A DNA stretch of 64,000 nt from an uncultured Opitutaceae bacterium (GCA_903862935.1 CAIOZY010000013.1:186001-250000); one strand, 5' to 3'; positions 51,562-61,472 are shown, counted from the first letter of the stretch. Numbers and translations: made by a program. Notes: generated by a model not told the origin, from the sequence alone.

Positions 51562-53793
51562 TCAGGCGTTCTTTCCGAACAGGAGCCTCAACGAGTTCAG
51601 GCAGACGATGACCGTGCTGCCCTCGTGGGCGCCCACGCCGATGGCAAGGGGCACCGCGCCAAACGCGGTCGCAATCACCATGACGACCACGACCCCCAGC
51701 GAGATCGCGAGATTCATGCGGATGACGGAGCGGGCCCGCCGGCTCAGGCGCTGGGCGGAGATGAAGTTCTCGATCCGGTCGTGCATCAGGATCACCTCTG
51801 CCTGCTCGAGGGCGGCATCGCTTCCCCGGGCTCCCATGGCGACACCGACGTCGGCGGCCGCAAGGCACGGGGCGTCGTTCACGCCGTCCCCGACCATGGC
51901 CACCGTGTGGCCGGCCTCCTTAAGCCCCTGAATCGCCCTGACCTTGTCCTCGGGCGAAAGCCCGGATCGGACCTCGTCCAGCCCCAGTTCCACGGCCACG
52001 GCCTCCGCGGCATGCCGGCGGTCGCCGGTGAGCATGATGGTCTTCACCCCCGCGGTTTTCAGCCTGCGAAGGACCGCGCGGGACTCGGCCCTGATCTCGT
52101 CTTTGAGGAGAATACGCCCCACCAAATCCCGCCCGATCACCCACACCTCGCTCAGTTCCGGCGAGGCCGGCGGAAGCGCGCGGGCCCACTCGGCGAGGGG
52201 GCCCACCTCGAGGAGCTCGCGCCGGCCGAGCATCAGGGTCGCCCCGTCGAGCCTGCCCTTCACCCCCTGGCCCGTCAGCGACTGGAACTCCTCGATCTCG
52301 ATCGGCTTCACCGCCGACGCCTTAGCATGGCGCACGATCGCCCGGGCGATCGGGTGCTGGGACTTCATCTCCAGGGCGTAGGCAAGCTCCAGAATCTGGG
52401 GCTCGCGGCCCGCGGGGAAACTCTCGCAGCCGACGACCGCCAGTTCTCCGGTGGTGAGGGTCCCCGTCTTGTCGAGGGCGACCGCGTCCACCTCTGCCAG
52501 TTTTTCGATCGCCGCCCCTCCGCGGAACAAGACCCCGTGGCGGGCGCCCCAGGCGATCGCAGCCAGGATCGCCGAGGGGATCGAAAGCACCAGGGCGCAG
52601 GGGCTTGCCACCACCATGAGGGTCATCGCCCGGTAGAAGGCGGAGCGCACCCCCGGGGCGTTCTCGAAAGCGGGAAGCCCCAGGCCGAGCCACCAGAACA
52701 GGAACATCGCGGTGGCCCCTCCGAAGACCAGGTAGGTGTAGCCTGTGCCGAAGCGGTCGGTGAAGCGCTCGCTCGGGGCCTTCAGTTTCTGCGCGGTCTG
52801 GATCAGCCGGATGATCTTCTGCAGCGTGCTCTCCGAGGGCAGCCGAAGGACCTCAAAATCGACCGCCCCCCACAGGTTGATGGTCCCGCTGAAGACCGGG
52901 TCGCCCGGGTCCTTCGGCACCGGCACGGCCTCCCCGGTCAGAGCCGACTCATCGCTTGCGCTGCGGCCCTTGACGACGGTCCCGTCGGCCGCGAAGGCCT
53001 CCCCCGGCTTGACCCGGACCCGGTTGCCGACTCGAAGCTCCTCGACGGCGACCTCCTGCTCGACCCCGCCGGAGTTCAGGCGGACCGCGCGCTTGGGCGA
53101 GGTCTTCAGTAGGGCGCCGACCTCGCGGTGGGTCCGGTAAAGGGAGTACTCCTCCATGGCTCCGGCGGCCGAGAACAGAAATAGGAGCAGCACAGCCTCC
53201 CCCCAGGCGTCGATGCACACCGCCCCGGCCGCGACCGCGAGCATGAGCAGGTGGATGTCGACCTGGCGCTTCCTCAGGTTCTTCCAGGTGTCGATCGTCG
53301 CATCCCATCCCCCGGCGACAAGTCCGATCCCAAACAGGAGCCGGTACAGCCAGGGGTAGCCCGAAAGCCCCACCTTGCAGGCGAGCCCCGCGAGGCCCGC
53401 TGCGCCGCATACCGCGGCAAAAATCGCCAGCGATCGCCACTCCTCCTCCTCGGCCGTGGGCTCCGCCTTCAACTCCGGCCACTCCATCTCCCTCCACAGC
53501 CACAATTTCTCGGCCGTCTCGCAGCTCTGCCGCCCGAGAACGACGGCGCGCCCCTGCGTCTTCAGCGAATAGCCGGCTGGGGCCGCGTGCTGCGCTCCCA
53601 ATTTCTCCTCGATCGCAGCAATCGTCGCGGCGAGTCGGCTCTCGAGGTCCCCCAGCTCAACCCGGCCCATCGTCGCAAACTCCAGTTTCCGCGCCGCCGG
53701 ATCGATCCGCACGGCGGTAACCGCGGGCTGCTCGCGAAGGAATTTCGCGAGCTCCTCGGCCCAGTTGGATGCGGTGCTGGAGGGTTTGCTCAT
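51562..53793 (-). CDS. P1B-type heavy-metal-transporting ATPase
   Basis: 743 residues. Exports transition-metal ions across the inner membrane. Motifs: TGEAVPVPKD (actuator), SPCALVLSIPSA (metal site in helix 6), DKTGTLTTGE (phosphorylation Asp), HPIARAIV (nucleotide-domain HP), TGDRRHAAE and VGDGVNDAPCLAAADVGVAM (hinge). The SPC motif fits Zn/Cd/Pb/Co or Cu classes; without a clear helix-8 reading I favour a Zn/Cd-type. The N-terminal metal-binding-like domain (about 10-75) lacks a CxxC, so it is degenerate. It is divergent from dinG, 98 bp between starts. No metalloregulator gene adjoins it. Confidence 0.92.
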   Translation of the reverse strand: MSKPSSTASNWAEELAKFLREQPAVTAVRIDPAARKLEFATMGRVELGDLESRLAATIAAIEEKLGAQHAAPAGYSLKTQGRAVVLGRQSCETAEKLWLWREMEWPELKAEPTAEEEEWRSLAIFAAVCGAAGLAGLACKVGLSGYPWLYRLLFGIGLVAGGWDATIDTWKNLRKRQVDIHLLMLAVAAGAVCIDAWGEAVLLLFLFSAAGAMEEYSLYRTHREVGALLKTSPKRAVRLNSGGVEQEVAVEELRVGNRVRVKPGEAFAADGTVVKGRSASDESALTGEAVPVPKDPGDPVFSGTINLWGAVDFEVLRLPSESTLQKIIRLIQTAQKLKAPSERFTDRFGTGYTYLVFGGATAMFLFWWLGLGLPAFENAPGVRSAFYRAMTLMVVASPCALVLSIPSAILAAIAWGARHGVLFRGGAAIEKLAEVDAVALDKTGTLTTGELAVVGCESFPAGREPQILELAYALEMKSQHPIARAIVRHAKASAVKPIEIEEFQSLTGQGVKGRLDGATLMLGRRELLEVGPLAEWARALPPASPELSEVWVIGRDLVGRILLKDEIRAESRAVLRRLKTAGVKTIMLTGDRRHAAEAVAVELGLDEVRSGLSPEDKVRAIQGLKEAGHTVAMVGDGVNDAPCLAAADVGVAMGARGSDAALEQAEVILMHDRIENFISAQRLSRRARSVIRMNLAISLGVVVVMVIATAFGAVPLAIGVGAHEGSTVIVCLNSLRLLFGKNA

Positions 53794-53891
53794 GGTTGGC
53801 GGGTCCGGCCTTGGAGACGGTGGGGACTACCTGGGCCCCCGGCAAATTCAATTGCGCGCCGCCGCCCACGATTCATTGCTTTATCGAACCG

Positions 53892-55964
53892 ATGATTGGC
53901 CTAAACGAAGACTCCGGCACCCCCGCGGTGGTAACCCGCGCCCCGGAGCTTTCGGCCCGGGCCTTCTCGGAGGGCGGCTGGCTCCAGGACGGGCTCGCCC
54001 TGGAGCACAGGCCGGAGCAGGAGCAGATGGCCCGCGCTGCGGCCGGGGCCTTCCGCGACGACCTTTCCCTGCTCTTCGAGGCCGGGACCGGGGTCGGCAA
54101 GTCGCTGGCCTACCTGGTTCCGGGGATCATCGCCGCGGTGGACCGCAAGCGGCAGCTGCTGGTGTCCACCCACACGATCTCCCTCCAGGAGCAGATCCAC
54201 TCCAAGGACCTGCCCTTGTGCCGGAGGTTCTTCTCAGCCGCGCCGGAACTGGCCCCTTACGCCTCCTTCAAGTCCGCCGTCCTCGTCGGCAAGTCCAACT
54301 ACCTGTGCACGACCCGGCTCGCGAACGCGCTGGCCGAGCGCGGTGCCCTTTTTGCCGACGACGACTACGTGGAAGTGCAGCGGATAGCGACCTGGGCGGC
54401 GGAGACCCAGACCGGGCTCCGGCACGACCTCCACCCCCCACCCCGCCCCGAGGTCTGGGAGGCCGTCAGCGCGGACTCCTCGGCCTGCTCCCGCAAGCAC
54501 TGCGACTGCGAGAAGTGCTTCTACCAGCGGGCCCGCTCCCGCCTCCGTAGCGCGGACGTCATCATCGTGAACCACGCGCTTCTCTTTGCGCTGATCAGCG
54601 CCGGGGGCGCCCAGGCCGACGGGGCCCCGGAGGGGGCGCGCGGCGTCCTCTTCCCCGAGGACTTTGTCGTCATCGACGAGGCGCACACGGTGCCGGAGGT
54701 CGCGACCGCCCACTTCGGGCTGTCCCTCAGCAGCTACGGGGTCGAGCGGACCCTGAAGCACCTCCACAACCCGAGGACCCGGCGGGGGCTCCTGCGCCGG
54801 CGCGGCGGGCCCGAGGCCGCCTCCCATGTGGCGGCTGCCCTCGATGCGTCCGCCCGGTTCTTTGGTTCGGTGGAGGCGGCCCTGCTCACCCCGCGGGCCA
54901 TCGTTCGGCTGCGCTCGGCCGATCCGGTCGCGCCCGTCCTGGACGGCCCCCTGGAGGCCCTGCAGCGCCTGGTCGCCCGGATCGCCGACCACCTGGAGGA
55001 CGGGAGCGAGCGGGACGAACTCCTGGAGCAGCGCACCCGGATCCGGGGGATCCAGGCCGGGCTCACCGAATGGCTCACCCTGGGGAACCCCGACCACGTC
55101 TACTGGGCCGAGCGCGGCGGGCGGCGGCAGACGACAATCACGCTGCGAAGCGCCCCGGTCGACGTCGCCCCGGAACTGAAGCGCCACCTCTTCGGCCGCG
55201 GGGTCTCGGTCCTTTGCACGAGCGCAAGCCTGGCGATCGGGGGCGAGATGGCCCCGTTTGCCGCCCGGATCGGGGCCGGCGACGCCCGCTCCGCGATCGT
55301 CCACTCCCCGTTCGACTTCGAGCGCCAGATGCGGGTCTTTGTAGCCTCCGACGTCCCGCTGCCCTCGCCCCAGGAGGCCCGCCTGGCCCTGGACACGCTG
55401 GCCGACTACATTACTTTCTGCACCCTGCGCGTGGGCGGAGGCTCCCTGGTTTTGTTCACCAGCCACAGCGACCTGCGCGCGGTCGCCGCCGCCGTAGAGC
55501 CGGCCCTGCGCGAGGCCGGCCGGCCGCTCCTCATGCAGGGCGAGGGCGGGTCCCGGACCGAGCTGACGCGCAAGATGCGCTCCCTGGGCAACGCAGTCCT
55601 TTTTGGCACCGACAGTTTCTGGACTGGGGTTGATGTCCCCGGCCGGGCCCTCTCGCAGGTGATCGTCACCCGGCTGCCCTTCGATCCCCCGGACCACCCC
55701 GTCGTCGAGGCCCAAGCCGACCGGATCCGCGAGCGCGGAGGAAACCCGTTTAACGAACTCACGCTGCCGGACGCCCTGGTCAAGTTCCGCCAGGGAGTCG
55801 GCCGCCTGATCCGGACCCAGGAGGACCGCGGCGTCATCACGATCCTCGACTCGCGGATCCTCGCCAAGGCCTACGGCAGGCTCTTCATCGAGTCGCTCCC
55901 CCAGCCGGAGTTCACGCGGATCACCCGCGAGAACCGGGAGAGCGAATTCAACCCCTTCCGGTGA
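53892..55964 (+). CDS. dinG: DinG/XPD-family DNA helicase
   Basis: 690 residues from the ATG at 53892; a frame from 53769 overlaps the divergent ATPase start region and is unconserved. Superfamily 2 helicase, probably unwinding R-loops or repair intermediates. Walker A is EAGTGVGKS (63-71); the iron-sulfur cluster cysteines are in LCTTRLAN (about 141) and CSRKHCDCEKC (about 200-210); the DEAH box is VVIDEAHTVPE; motif VI lies in FRQGVGRLIRTQEDRGV. Helicase C domain holds FGTDSFWTGVDVPG. Likely role in genome maintenance. It is a single gene; ppiB follows 61 bp later. Confidence 0.95.
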   Translation: MIGLNEDSGTPAVVTRAPELSARAFSEGGWLQDGLALEHRPEQEQMARAAAGAFRDDLSLLFEAGTGVGKSLAYLVPGIIAAVDRKRQLLVSTHTISLQEQIHSKDLPLCRRFFSAAPELAPYASFKSAVLVGKSNYLCTTRLANALAERGALFADDDYVEVQRIATWAAETQTGLRHDLHPPPRPEVWEAVSADSSACSRKHCDCEKCFYQRARSRLRSADVIIVNHALLFALISAGGAQADGAPEGARGVLFPEDFVVIDEAHTVPEVATAHFGLSLSSYGVERTLKHLHNPRTRRGLLRRRGGPEAASHVAAALDASARFFGSVEAALLTPRAIVRLRSADPVAPVLDGPLEALQRLVARIADHLEDGSERDELLEQRTRIRGIQAGLTEWLTLGNPDHVYWAERGGRRQTTITLRSAPVDVAPELKRHLFGRGVSVLCTSASLAIGGEMAPFAARIGAGDARSAIVHSPFDFERQMRVFVASDVPLPSPQEARLALDTLADYITFCTLRVGGGSLVLFTSHSDLRAVAAAVEPALREAGRPLLMQGEGGSRTELTRKMRSLGNAVLFGTDSFWTGVDVPGRALSQVIVTRLPFDPPDHPVVEAQADRIRERGGNPFNELTLPDALVKFRQGVGRLIRTQEDRGVITILDSRILAKAYGRLFIESLPQPEFTRITRENRESEFNPFR

Positions 55965-56025
55965 GTCCCCGGAATTGGGCCTTGCCGCCGGCAGGGCCGG
56001 CGGCTTGGCTCGCCCCCTCCATTCC

Positions 56026-56550
56026 ATGAGCACTCCCGCACCCGCAGCCGAACACGCCGTCCTGAAGACCAGCTACGGCGAGATGACGATCGCCTTCTGG
56101 CCCGACGTGGCCCCCAAGACCGTCGAGAACTTCAAGAAGCTGGCCCGCTCGGGCTTCTACGACGGGACGGCCTTCCACCGGATCATCAAGGGCTTCATGA
56201 TCCAGGGCGGCTGCCCGAACACCCGGGGCGGCGGCTCCGGGGTCCCCGGCACCGGCGGCCCCGGCTACCAGATCAAGGCCGAGTTCAACTCGAAGTCGCA
56301 CGTGCGCGGCGTGATCTCGATGGCCCGCTCCGCCCATCCCGACTCCGCAGGAAGCCAGTTTTTCATCTGCCACGGGGCCGCCAAGTTCCTGGACCGCCAG
56401 TACACGGCCTTTGGCGAATTGGTCGCCGGGGACGATGTCCTCGAGCGGATCGCCGGAGTGCCGACCAAGGGGTCCGGCGGTGAGAAGAGCACCCCGATCG
56501 AGCGGGTCGCCCTCGAGAGAGTCAAGATCGTGCCTGCGGCCGCGAGCTAG
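56026..56550 (+). CDS. ppiB: Cyclophilin-type peptidyl-prolyl isomerase
   Basis: 174 residues from the ATG at 56026. Catalyses proline cis-trans isomerisation. The cyclophilin core is clear: VLKTSYGEMTIAFWPDVAPKTVENF, FYDGTAFHRIIKGFMIQGG (catalytic Arg in FHRII), then MARSAHPDSAGSQFFICHG, and FGELVAGDDVLERI. Short and lacking a signal peptide, so it is cytoplasmic PpiB-type. It lies 61 bp downstream of dinG on the same strand and could share its transcript. It is convergent with the HI0933-type flavoprotein gene. Confidence 0.96.
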   Translation: MSTPAPAAEHAVLKTSYGEMTIAFWPDVAPKTVENFKKLARSGFYDGTAFHRIIKGFMIQGGCPNTRGGGSGVPGTGGPGYQIKAEFNSKSHVRGVISMARSAHPDSAGSQFFICHGAAKFLDRQYTAFGELVAGDDVLERIAGVPTKGSGGEKSTPIERVALERVKIVPAAAS

Positions 56551-56565
56551 GGCCCGGCGGTACCG

Positions 56566-57813
56566 TCAGTCCCTTCGCAAGGCCGCCATCCCCAGGCCCG
56601 CCAGGCGCCCCGTCGTCCAGGCGGCCTGGAGGTTGAACCCTCCGGTCAGCCCGTCGATATCGAGCACTTCGCCGGCGAGGAAAAGCCCCGGCGAGACCCG
56701 GCTTTGCATGGTCTTAAAGTCGACCTCCGACAGCCGCACCCCCCCGCAGGTGACGAATTCCTCCTTGTTGGTGCTCTTTCCCGACACCTCGAACCTTCCC
56801 GCGGTCAGCTGCGAGACGATCGCGTCCAGGGCGGCGTTAGAGGCCGCCGCCCACAGCGTCTCCGCCGGGACCGCCGCCGCCGCAAGCAGCCGCTCCCAGA
56901 GCCGGGACGGGATCCCGGCCGGGTTCCAGGTGACGAGCCTTCGGGCCGGATGCGCCGAGCGGGCCGCGCCGAGTTCAGAGCGCACCGTCGCAGCCGGCCG
57001 GTCGCCGACCCAGGACAGCTCCAGGGTGAACCGGTAGTGCTTGAGGGCCAGTTCCCGCGCCCCCCAGGCCGACAGCCTGAGGACCCCCGGGCCGCTCAGC
57101 CCCCCGTGGGTCACGAGGACCGGGCCCGCGGCCATTGTGGCGCTCCCGGAAATCCGCAGGGCGGCCGCGGGAACGGCGACCCCGGGCAGGTCCTTGATGC
57201 GGGGATCGGCGACGTGGAAGGTAAAAAGCGACGGGACCGGCGGCTCTATCGCGTGGCCCAGCCGCCCGGCGATCGCCAGCCCCGCCGAGCCCTGCCCCCC
57301 GCCGGTTGCCAATAACACCGTGTCGGCCTCCGCGGAGCCTCCCCCGGCGAGCCTCACCCGGTAGCCCCGCCCGGACTCGCCTCGGGTGACGTCCTCGACG
57401 CCGCAGCCCAGGTGGAGCCTAACCCCGGCCTTTGCGGCCGCGCCGCGAAGGCAGTCGATGACCGTGCCCGAGTCGTCCGAGGCCGGAAAGACGCGCCCGT
57501 CCGGCTCGGTCTTCAGCTCGATCCCGCGATCCTCAAACCAGGCCATCGTGTCCCGGGGCTGCCAGCGGTGAAACGGCCCCAGGAGCTCCCGGCCGCCCCG
57601 CGGGTAGTACGCGACCAGGCGGGCGGGCTCGGTGCAGGCGTTGGTCACGTTGCACCGCCCTCCGCCGGAAATCCTGACCTTCGCCAGCGGCCGCAGCTGC
57701 GCCTCGTAGATCGAGACGGGCGCCGACGGGTCGGCCTCCGCGCACGCGATCGCAGCGAAGAAGCCGGCGGCTCCTCCGCCGGCCACCACGTGCTTCAGGG
57801 GCTCGTTCGCCAC
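56566..57813 (-). CDS. HI0933/YhiN-family FAD-dependent oxidoreductase
   Basis: 415 residues starting with GTG. FAD-binding Rossmann start KHVVAGGGAAGFFAAIACAEAD, family motif ISGGGRCNVTNAC, GRVFPASDDSGTVIDCL, ATGGGQGSAGLAIA and the closing segment LFLAGEVLDIDGLTGGFNLQAAWTTGRLAG are all diagnostic of the HI0933-like flavoprotein family. The reaction is unknown. It is 21 bp downstream of ald on the same strand, with which it may be transcribed. Confidence 0.93.
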   Translation of the reverse strand: MANEPLKHVVAGGGAAGFFAAIACAEADPSAPVSIYEAQLRPLAKVRISGGGRCNVTNACTEPARLVAYYPRGGRELLGPFHRWQPRDTMAWFEDRGIELKTEPDGRVFPASDDSGTVIDCLRGAAAKAGVRLHLGCGVEDVTRGESGRGYRVRLAGGGSAEADTVLLATGGGQGSAGLAIAGRLGHAIEPPVPSLFTFHVADPRIKDLPGVAVPAAALRISGSATMAAGPVLVTHGGLSGPGVLRLSAWGARELALKHYRFTLELSWVGDRPAATVRSELGAARSAHPARRLVTWNPAGIPSRLWERLLAAAAVPAETLWAAASNAALDAIVSQLTAGRFEVSGKSTNKEEFVTCGGVRLSEVDFKTMQSRVSPGLFLAGEVLDIDGLTGGFNLQAAWTTGRLAGLGMAALRRD

Positions 57814-57834
57814 GGCTTGGGCGCCGCGGGCCGG

Positions 57835-58917
57835 TTACTGGAGGGCCTTGGCGACCGCCTCGCAGACGATGCGGCCGTCCTGGGTGTTGACGCCCTTGGC
57901 CAGTCCGCGGCTCTCCTTCAGGGCCCGGTCGATCCCCTTGGATACGATCTGGACCACAAAGGGCTCCGTCGCCTGGGTCAGCCCGAGGGTGGACGTCCGG
58001 CCAACCAGGGCCGGCATGTTCGGCACGGCATAGTGGAGGACGCCCTGGCTGATGTAGACCGGGGACTTGTGCGAGGTCGGGCGGATCCCCTCGACGCAGC
58101 CGCCCTGGTCGATCGCGATGTCGACGATGACGCTGCCCTTGCGCATCCGGGAGATCATCTTCCGCGTCACGACCGTCGGGGCCTTCGCGGCCGGGATCAG
58201 GACCGCCCCGACGACGAGGTCGGCGTCGGCGATCGCGCTCTCGAGGTTGCCCGGGTTGGCAACCAGCGTCACGACGCGGCCGCGGTACTCGGTGTCGAGC
58301 ATCTCAAGTTTGCGATTGTCCAGGTCGAGCACCGTCACGCGCGCGCCCATCCCGGCGGCCATCTGCACGGAGTGCGCGCCCGAGTTGCCCGCCCCGACGA
58401 CGACGACGTGGCCCGGAAGGGTTCCGGGGATGCCGCCCAGGAGGACCCCCGAGCCGCCCAGCTGCGATTGCAGGAAGTAGGCCCCCGTCTGGATCGCCAG
58501 GCGCCCGGCGATGTGGGACATGGGCTTTAGGAGCGGGAAGGAGCCGTCGGTCGCCTCCACGGTCTCGTAGGCGATCCCCAGGATGCGCCGCTTCAGCAGG
58601 GCCTGCGCAAGCTCCGGGCCGGCCGCCAGGTGCAGGTAAGTGAAGAGGGCCTGCCCCTTCTTGAGCAGCGCGTACTCCGAGGCGAGCGGCTCCTTCACCT
58701 TAACAATCAGGTCCGAGGCCGCCCAGATGCGGGCCGCCGAAGACTCGATCCGGGCGCCGGCCGCGCGGTATTCCGCGTCCGTGAATCCGGCGCTCATGCC
58801 GGCCGACTTCTCGATCAGGATCCTGGCCCCCAGCGCAACGCAGCGCCGGCACAGGCTCGGAGTCATCGAAACTCGGGTTTCGCCAATCTTAATTTCTTTG
58901 GGTACGCCGATAATCAT
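57835..58917 (-). CDS. ald: Alanine dehydrogenase
   Basis: 360 residues from the ATG at 58917; an extension to 59337 reads antisense through folA. Interconverts L-alanine and pyruvate with NAD+, an ammonium-assimilating or catabolic step. MIIGVPKEIKIGETRVSMTP is the textbook start, followed by the substrate lysine in IVKVKEPLASEY, the catalytic His in LFTYLHLAAGP, the NAD motif VVVVGAGNSGAHSVQMAAGMGA and VDIAIDQGGCVEG. Length is about that of the Bacillus and mycobacterial enzymes. It precedes the HI0933-like gene by 21 bp. Confidence 0.97.
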   Translation of the reverse strand: MIIGVPKEIKIGETRVSMTPSLCRRCVALGARILIEKSAGMSAGFTDAEYRAAGARIESSAARIWAASDLIVKVKEPLASEYALLKKGQALFTYLHLAAGPELAQALLKRRILGIAYETVEATDGSFPLLKPMSHIAGRLAIQTGAYFLQSQLGGSGVLLGGIPGTLPGHVVVVGAGNSGAHSVQMAAGMGARVTVLDLDNRKLEMLDTEYRGRVVTLVANPGNLESAIADADLVVGAVLIPAAKAPTVVTRKMISRMRKGSVIVDIAIDQGGCVEGIRPTSHKSPVYISQGVLHYAVPNMPALVGRTSTLGLTQATEPFVVQIVSKGIDRALKESRGLAKGVNTQDGRIVCEAVAKALQ

Positions 58918-59044
58918 ATGTGGGTCTAGGACAGCGTCTTTCCGGGCTCGTAGCAACACCGGATCGGCCGCTGGCGGGCTTATGGCGTTGCCCGCCGACC
59001 CCGCCCTCGCCTTCATGGGATCCCGCACCTCCGAGCACGCCGCC

Positions 59045-59533
59045 ATGAAGCCCCTGAACCTCATCGTGTCCTGCGCCGAGAACCGGGTCATGGGCCGGGA
59101 CGGCCGGCTTCCCTGGAGCATCCCCGAGGACCAGCGTTTCCTAAAGGAAAAGACCCGGGGCCAGGTGATCGTCATGGGCCGGATCTGCTTTGAGACCTGG
59201 CCCTCCGCTGCAACGGACGGACGCAGGGTCATCGTCCTGACCTCCAGGTCCTTCCTCGGAAAACCCGGCGTCCAGGTCGCCCGCTCGCTCCCCGAGGCCC
59301 TGGCGCTTGCCGAGGAGATCCCGGGCGAACTCTTCATCCTCGGCGGCGAGCGGATCTTCGCCGAGGCGATCGCGCTCCCCCAGGCGGCCCGGATCTACCT
59401 GACGCTGGTCCATGCCGAGGTCCCGGGCGACCGGCACTTCCCGGAGTGGAAGGACCGGTTTGCGCGCCAGACCGAGCGCCGGGACAGTTCCGGCGGCGGC
59501 TGGACCTACAGTTTCCTCACCCTGGAGCGCTAG
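59045..59533 (+). CDS. folA: Dihydrofolate reductase
   Basis: 162 residues from ATG at 59045. Produces tetrahydrofolate with NADPH. LNLIVSCAENRVMGRDGRLPWSIPED is the typical first segment (catalytic Glu/Asp in PEDQRFL, where bacterial enzymes have D27), VIVMGRICFETWP is the NADPH contact, and LFILGGERIFAEAI is the glycine loop. The catalytic acid would be the Asp in SIPEDQRF. It is divergent from ald (127 bp apart). Its TAG stop shares the sequence CTAG with the opposite-strand stop of the gamma-carbonic-anhydrase-like gene. Confidence 0.95.
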   Translation: MKPLNLIVSCAENRVMGRDGRLPWSIPEDQRFLKEKTRGQVIVMGRICFETWPSAATDGRRVIVLTSRSFLGKPGVQVARSLPEALALAEEIPGELFILGGERIFAEAIALPQAARIYLTLVHAEVPGDRHFPEWKDRFARQTERRDSSGGGWTYSFLTLER

Positions 59534-60075
59534 CTCCTCGGCGGCCGCAGGCCAGCCAAGGCCGCGTGGGCCTTTGCGACCTCGACATACTTCTCGGCCC
59601 ACGGCCGAAGGCCGGCCTGCTCGAGGGCAGTCAGGGGCCGGACGACCTTGGCGGGGGAGCCGAAGACCATCGAGCCCGGCGGGCAGGTGAAGTGCTGCGG
59701 AACCAGGGAGTTCGCCCCGACAATGCTACGGGTGCCGATCCGGGCGCCGTCGAGGAGCGTCGCCCCCATCCCGATCAGGCACTCGTCCTCGACCGTGCAG
59801 GCGTGGACGATCGCCGCGTGGCCGATCGTGCACCAGGCGCCGATCAGCGCGCCGTACTCGTCGGCCAGGTGGACGATCGCGTTATCCTGGATGTTCGTCC
59901 CCTCGCCCACCCGGATCTCCTGGATGTCGCCCCGCAGGACCGCCCCGTAGAAGACGCTGCTCAGAGGCCCCAGGACGACGTCGCCGTTCACGGTCGCATT
60001 CGGCGCGACGAACGCGGCCCGGGCGATGTCGGGGGTCTTCCCCAGGTGGCGTGCGAGTCTTTCGGCGTGGGTCAT
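59530..60075 (-). CDS. Gamma-class carbonic anhydrase-like hexapeptide-repeat protein
   Basis: 181 residues from the ATG at 60075. A left-handed beta-helix is shown by repeated hexads: FVAPNATVNGDVVLGPLSSV, RGDIQEIRVGEGTNIQDNAIVH, GHAAIVHACTVEDECLIGMGA, LLDGARIGTRSIVGANSLV. The three metal-binding histidines are His in NAIVHL, IGHAA and IVHAC, as in Cam/YrdA-type. Activity as a carbonic anhydrase is not certain. It is convergent with folA with the stops sharing CTAG, and divergent from nupC (151 bp). Confidence 0.92.
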   Translation of the reverse strand: MTHAERLARHLGKTPDIARAAFVAPNATVNGDVVLGPLSSVFYGAVLRGDIQEIRVGEGTNIQDNAIVHLADEYGALIGAWCTIGHAAIVHACTVEDECLIGMGATLLDGARIGTRSIVGANSLVPQHFTCPPGSMVFGSPAKVVRPLTALEQAGLRPWAEKYVEVAKAHAALAGLRPPRS

Positions 60076-60226
60076 GGGTGGAGGCGAAACCGTTTCAGGG
60101 CGAAGGTGCCGACACAAGCCACAGGAGGCGGAAAATCAAGTGCGAACCCGAGAAGCGTCTTTACTTGGAGCGCGCCCGCCCGGTAGGGTCCCCGGGCTAC
60201 CGCAAGACCCCACCCCACACACCGAT

Positions 60227-61453
60227 ATGGAGCGATTCACCGGCATCCTGGGCCTGGCCGCCATCCTCGCCGCCGCCTGGCTGTTTTCAACCAAGAGAAG
60301 CGCCATAAAGCTGAATATCCTCCTGTGGGGCCTGGGGCTTCAGTTCGGCTTCGCCCTCCTGGTTCTGAAGACCAAGTTTGGCTGGGTGTTCGAGGTGATC
60401 AGCCGCGGGGTCACGGCCCTCATGAACTACGCCTTGGAGGGAAGCAGCTTTGTCTTCGGCCAGCAGCTGGGGAGTCCGTCGGGGCCTTTCGGCGTCGTCT
60501 TCGCCTTCCAGGTGCTGGCGGTCATCATCTTCGTCGCCTCGTTCTTCTCGATCTTGTACTACGTGGGTTTCATGCCGTGGATCGTCCGGGTGATGGCGAT
60601 CGGGATGCGCAAGACGATGAAAGTCAGCGGGGCCGAGTCGCTGAACGTCGCCGCGAGCATCTTCATGGGGCAGACCGAGGCCCCGCTCACGATCCGCCCC
60701 TTCCTCGCCGGGCTGACCGAGTCGGAGCTGTTCACGGTGATGACCTGCGGCATGGCGCATGTGTCGGGCTCCATCATGGCGGCGTACGTCCTGGTGGCCC
60801 ATGTGAAGATCGTGCACCTGCTCACCGCGGTCATCATGACCGCTCCGGCGACGATCATGCTCGCGAAACTCTTCGTCCCGGAGACGGGCGTGCCGGCCAC
60901 GGCCGGCGGGGCTCAGATCAAGGTCGAGAAGACCTCGGTCAACCTGATCGACGCGGCGGCCCGCGGCGCAGGCGACGGGCTGCACCTGGCCCTGAACGTC
61001 GCCGCGATGCTGATCGCCTTCATCGCGCTGATCGCGCTCGTCAACGGCACCATGGGCTGGGCCCACGGGCTGCCGGGCCTGCGGTGGCTTCCCGACACCC
61101 TGCAGAAACTCTTCGGGGCGATATTCGCCCCGATCGCGTGGCTTTTGGGGGTTCCCTGGAGGGACGCCCCGGACATCGGCAACCTCCTGGGCACCCGCAT
61201 GGTCCTAAACGAGTTCGTTGCCTTCACGCAGCTCGGGCCCATGCAGCCCCGGCTCGATCCGCGCTCCTTCACGATCGCCACCTACGCCCTCTGCGGATTC
61301 GCCAACTTCAGCTCAATCGCAATCCAGATCGGCGGGATCGGGGCCCTGGCCCCGAGCCGCAAGTCCGACCTTGCCCGGCTGGGCCTTCGGGCGATGATCG
61401 CCGGGACCTTGGCCAACTTCATGTCGGCCTGCATCGCCGGGCTGATCCTCTAG
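60227..61453 (+). CDS. nupC: CNT-family concentrative nucleoside transporter
   Basis: 408 residues from the ATG at 60227, the usual NupC length. Imports nucleosides with protons or sodium. Motifs: FMGQTEAPLTIRPF (substrate-site GQTEAPL), MTCGMAHVSGSIMAAYV, RMVLNEFVAF and YALCGFANFSSIAIQIGG, which form the conserved nucleoside and cation site of CNT proteins. About ten membrane segments. It stands alone between the divergent gamma-carbonic-anhydrase-like gene and the convergent glgP gene. A purine versus pyrimidine preference cannot be read. Confidence 0.94.
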   Translation: MERFTGILGLAAILAAAWLFSTKRSAIKLNILLWGLGLQFGFALLVLKTKFGWVFEVISRGVTALMNYALEGSSFVFGQQLGSPSGPFGVVFAFQVLAVIIFVASFFSILYYVGFMPWIVRVMAIGMRKTMKVSGAESLNVAASIFMGQTEAPLTIRPFLAGLTESELFTVMTCGMAHVSGSIMAAYVLVAHVKIVHLLTAVIMTAPATIMLAKLFVPETGVPATAGGAQIKVEKTSVNLIDAAARGAGDGLHLALNVAAMLIAFIALIALVNGTMGWAHGLPGLRWLPDTLQKLFGAIFAPIAWLLGVPWRDAPDIGNLLGTRMVLNEFVAFTQLGPMQPRLDPRSFTIATYALCGFANFSSIAIQIGGIGALAPSRKSDLARLGLRAMIAGTLANFMSACIAGLIL

Positions 61454-61472
61454 GGACCCCTTCGGCCCCCCC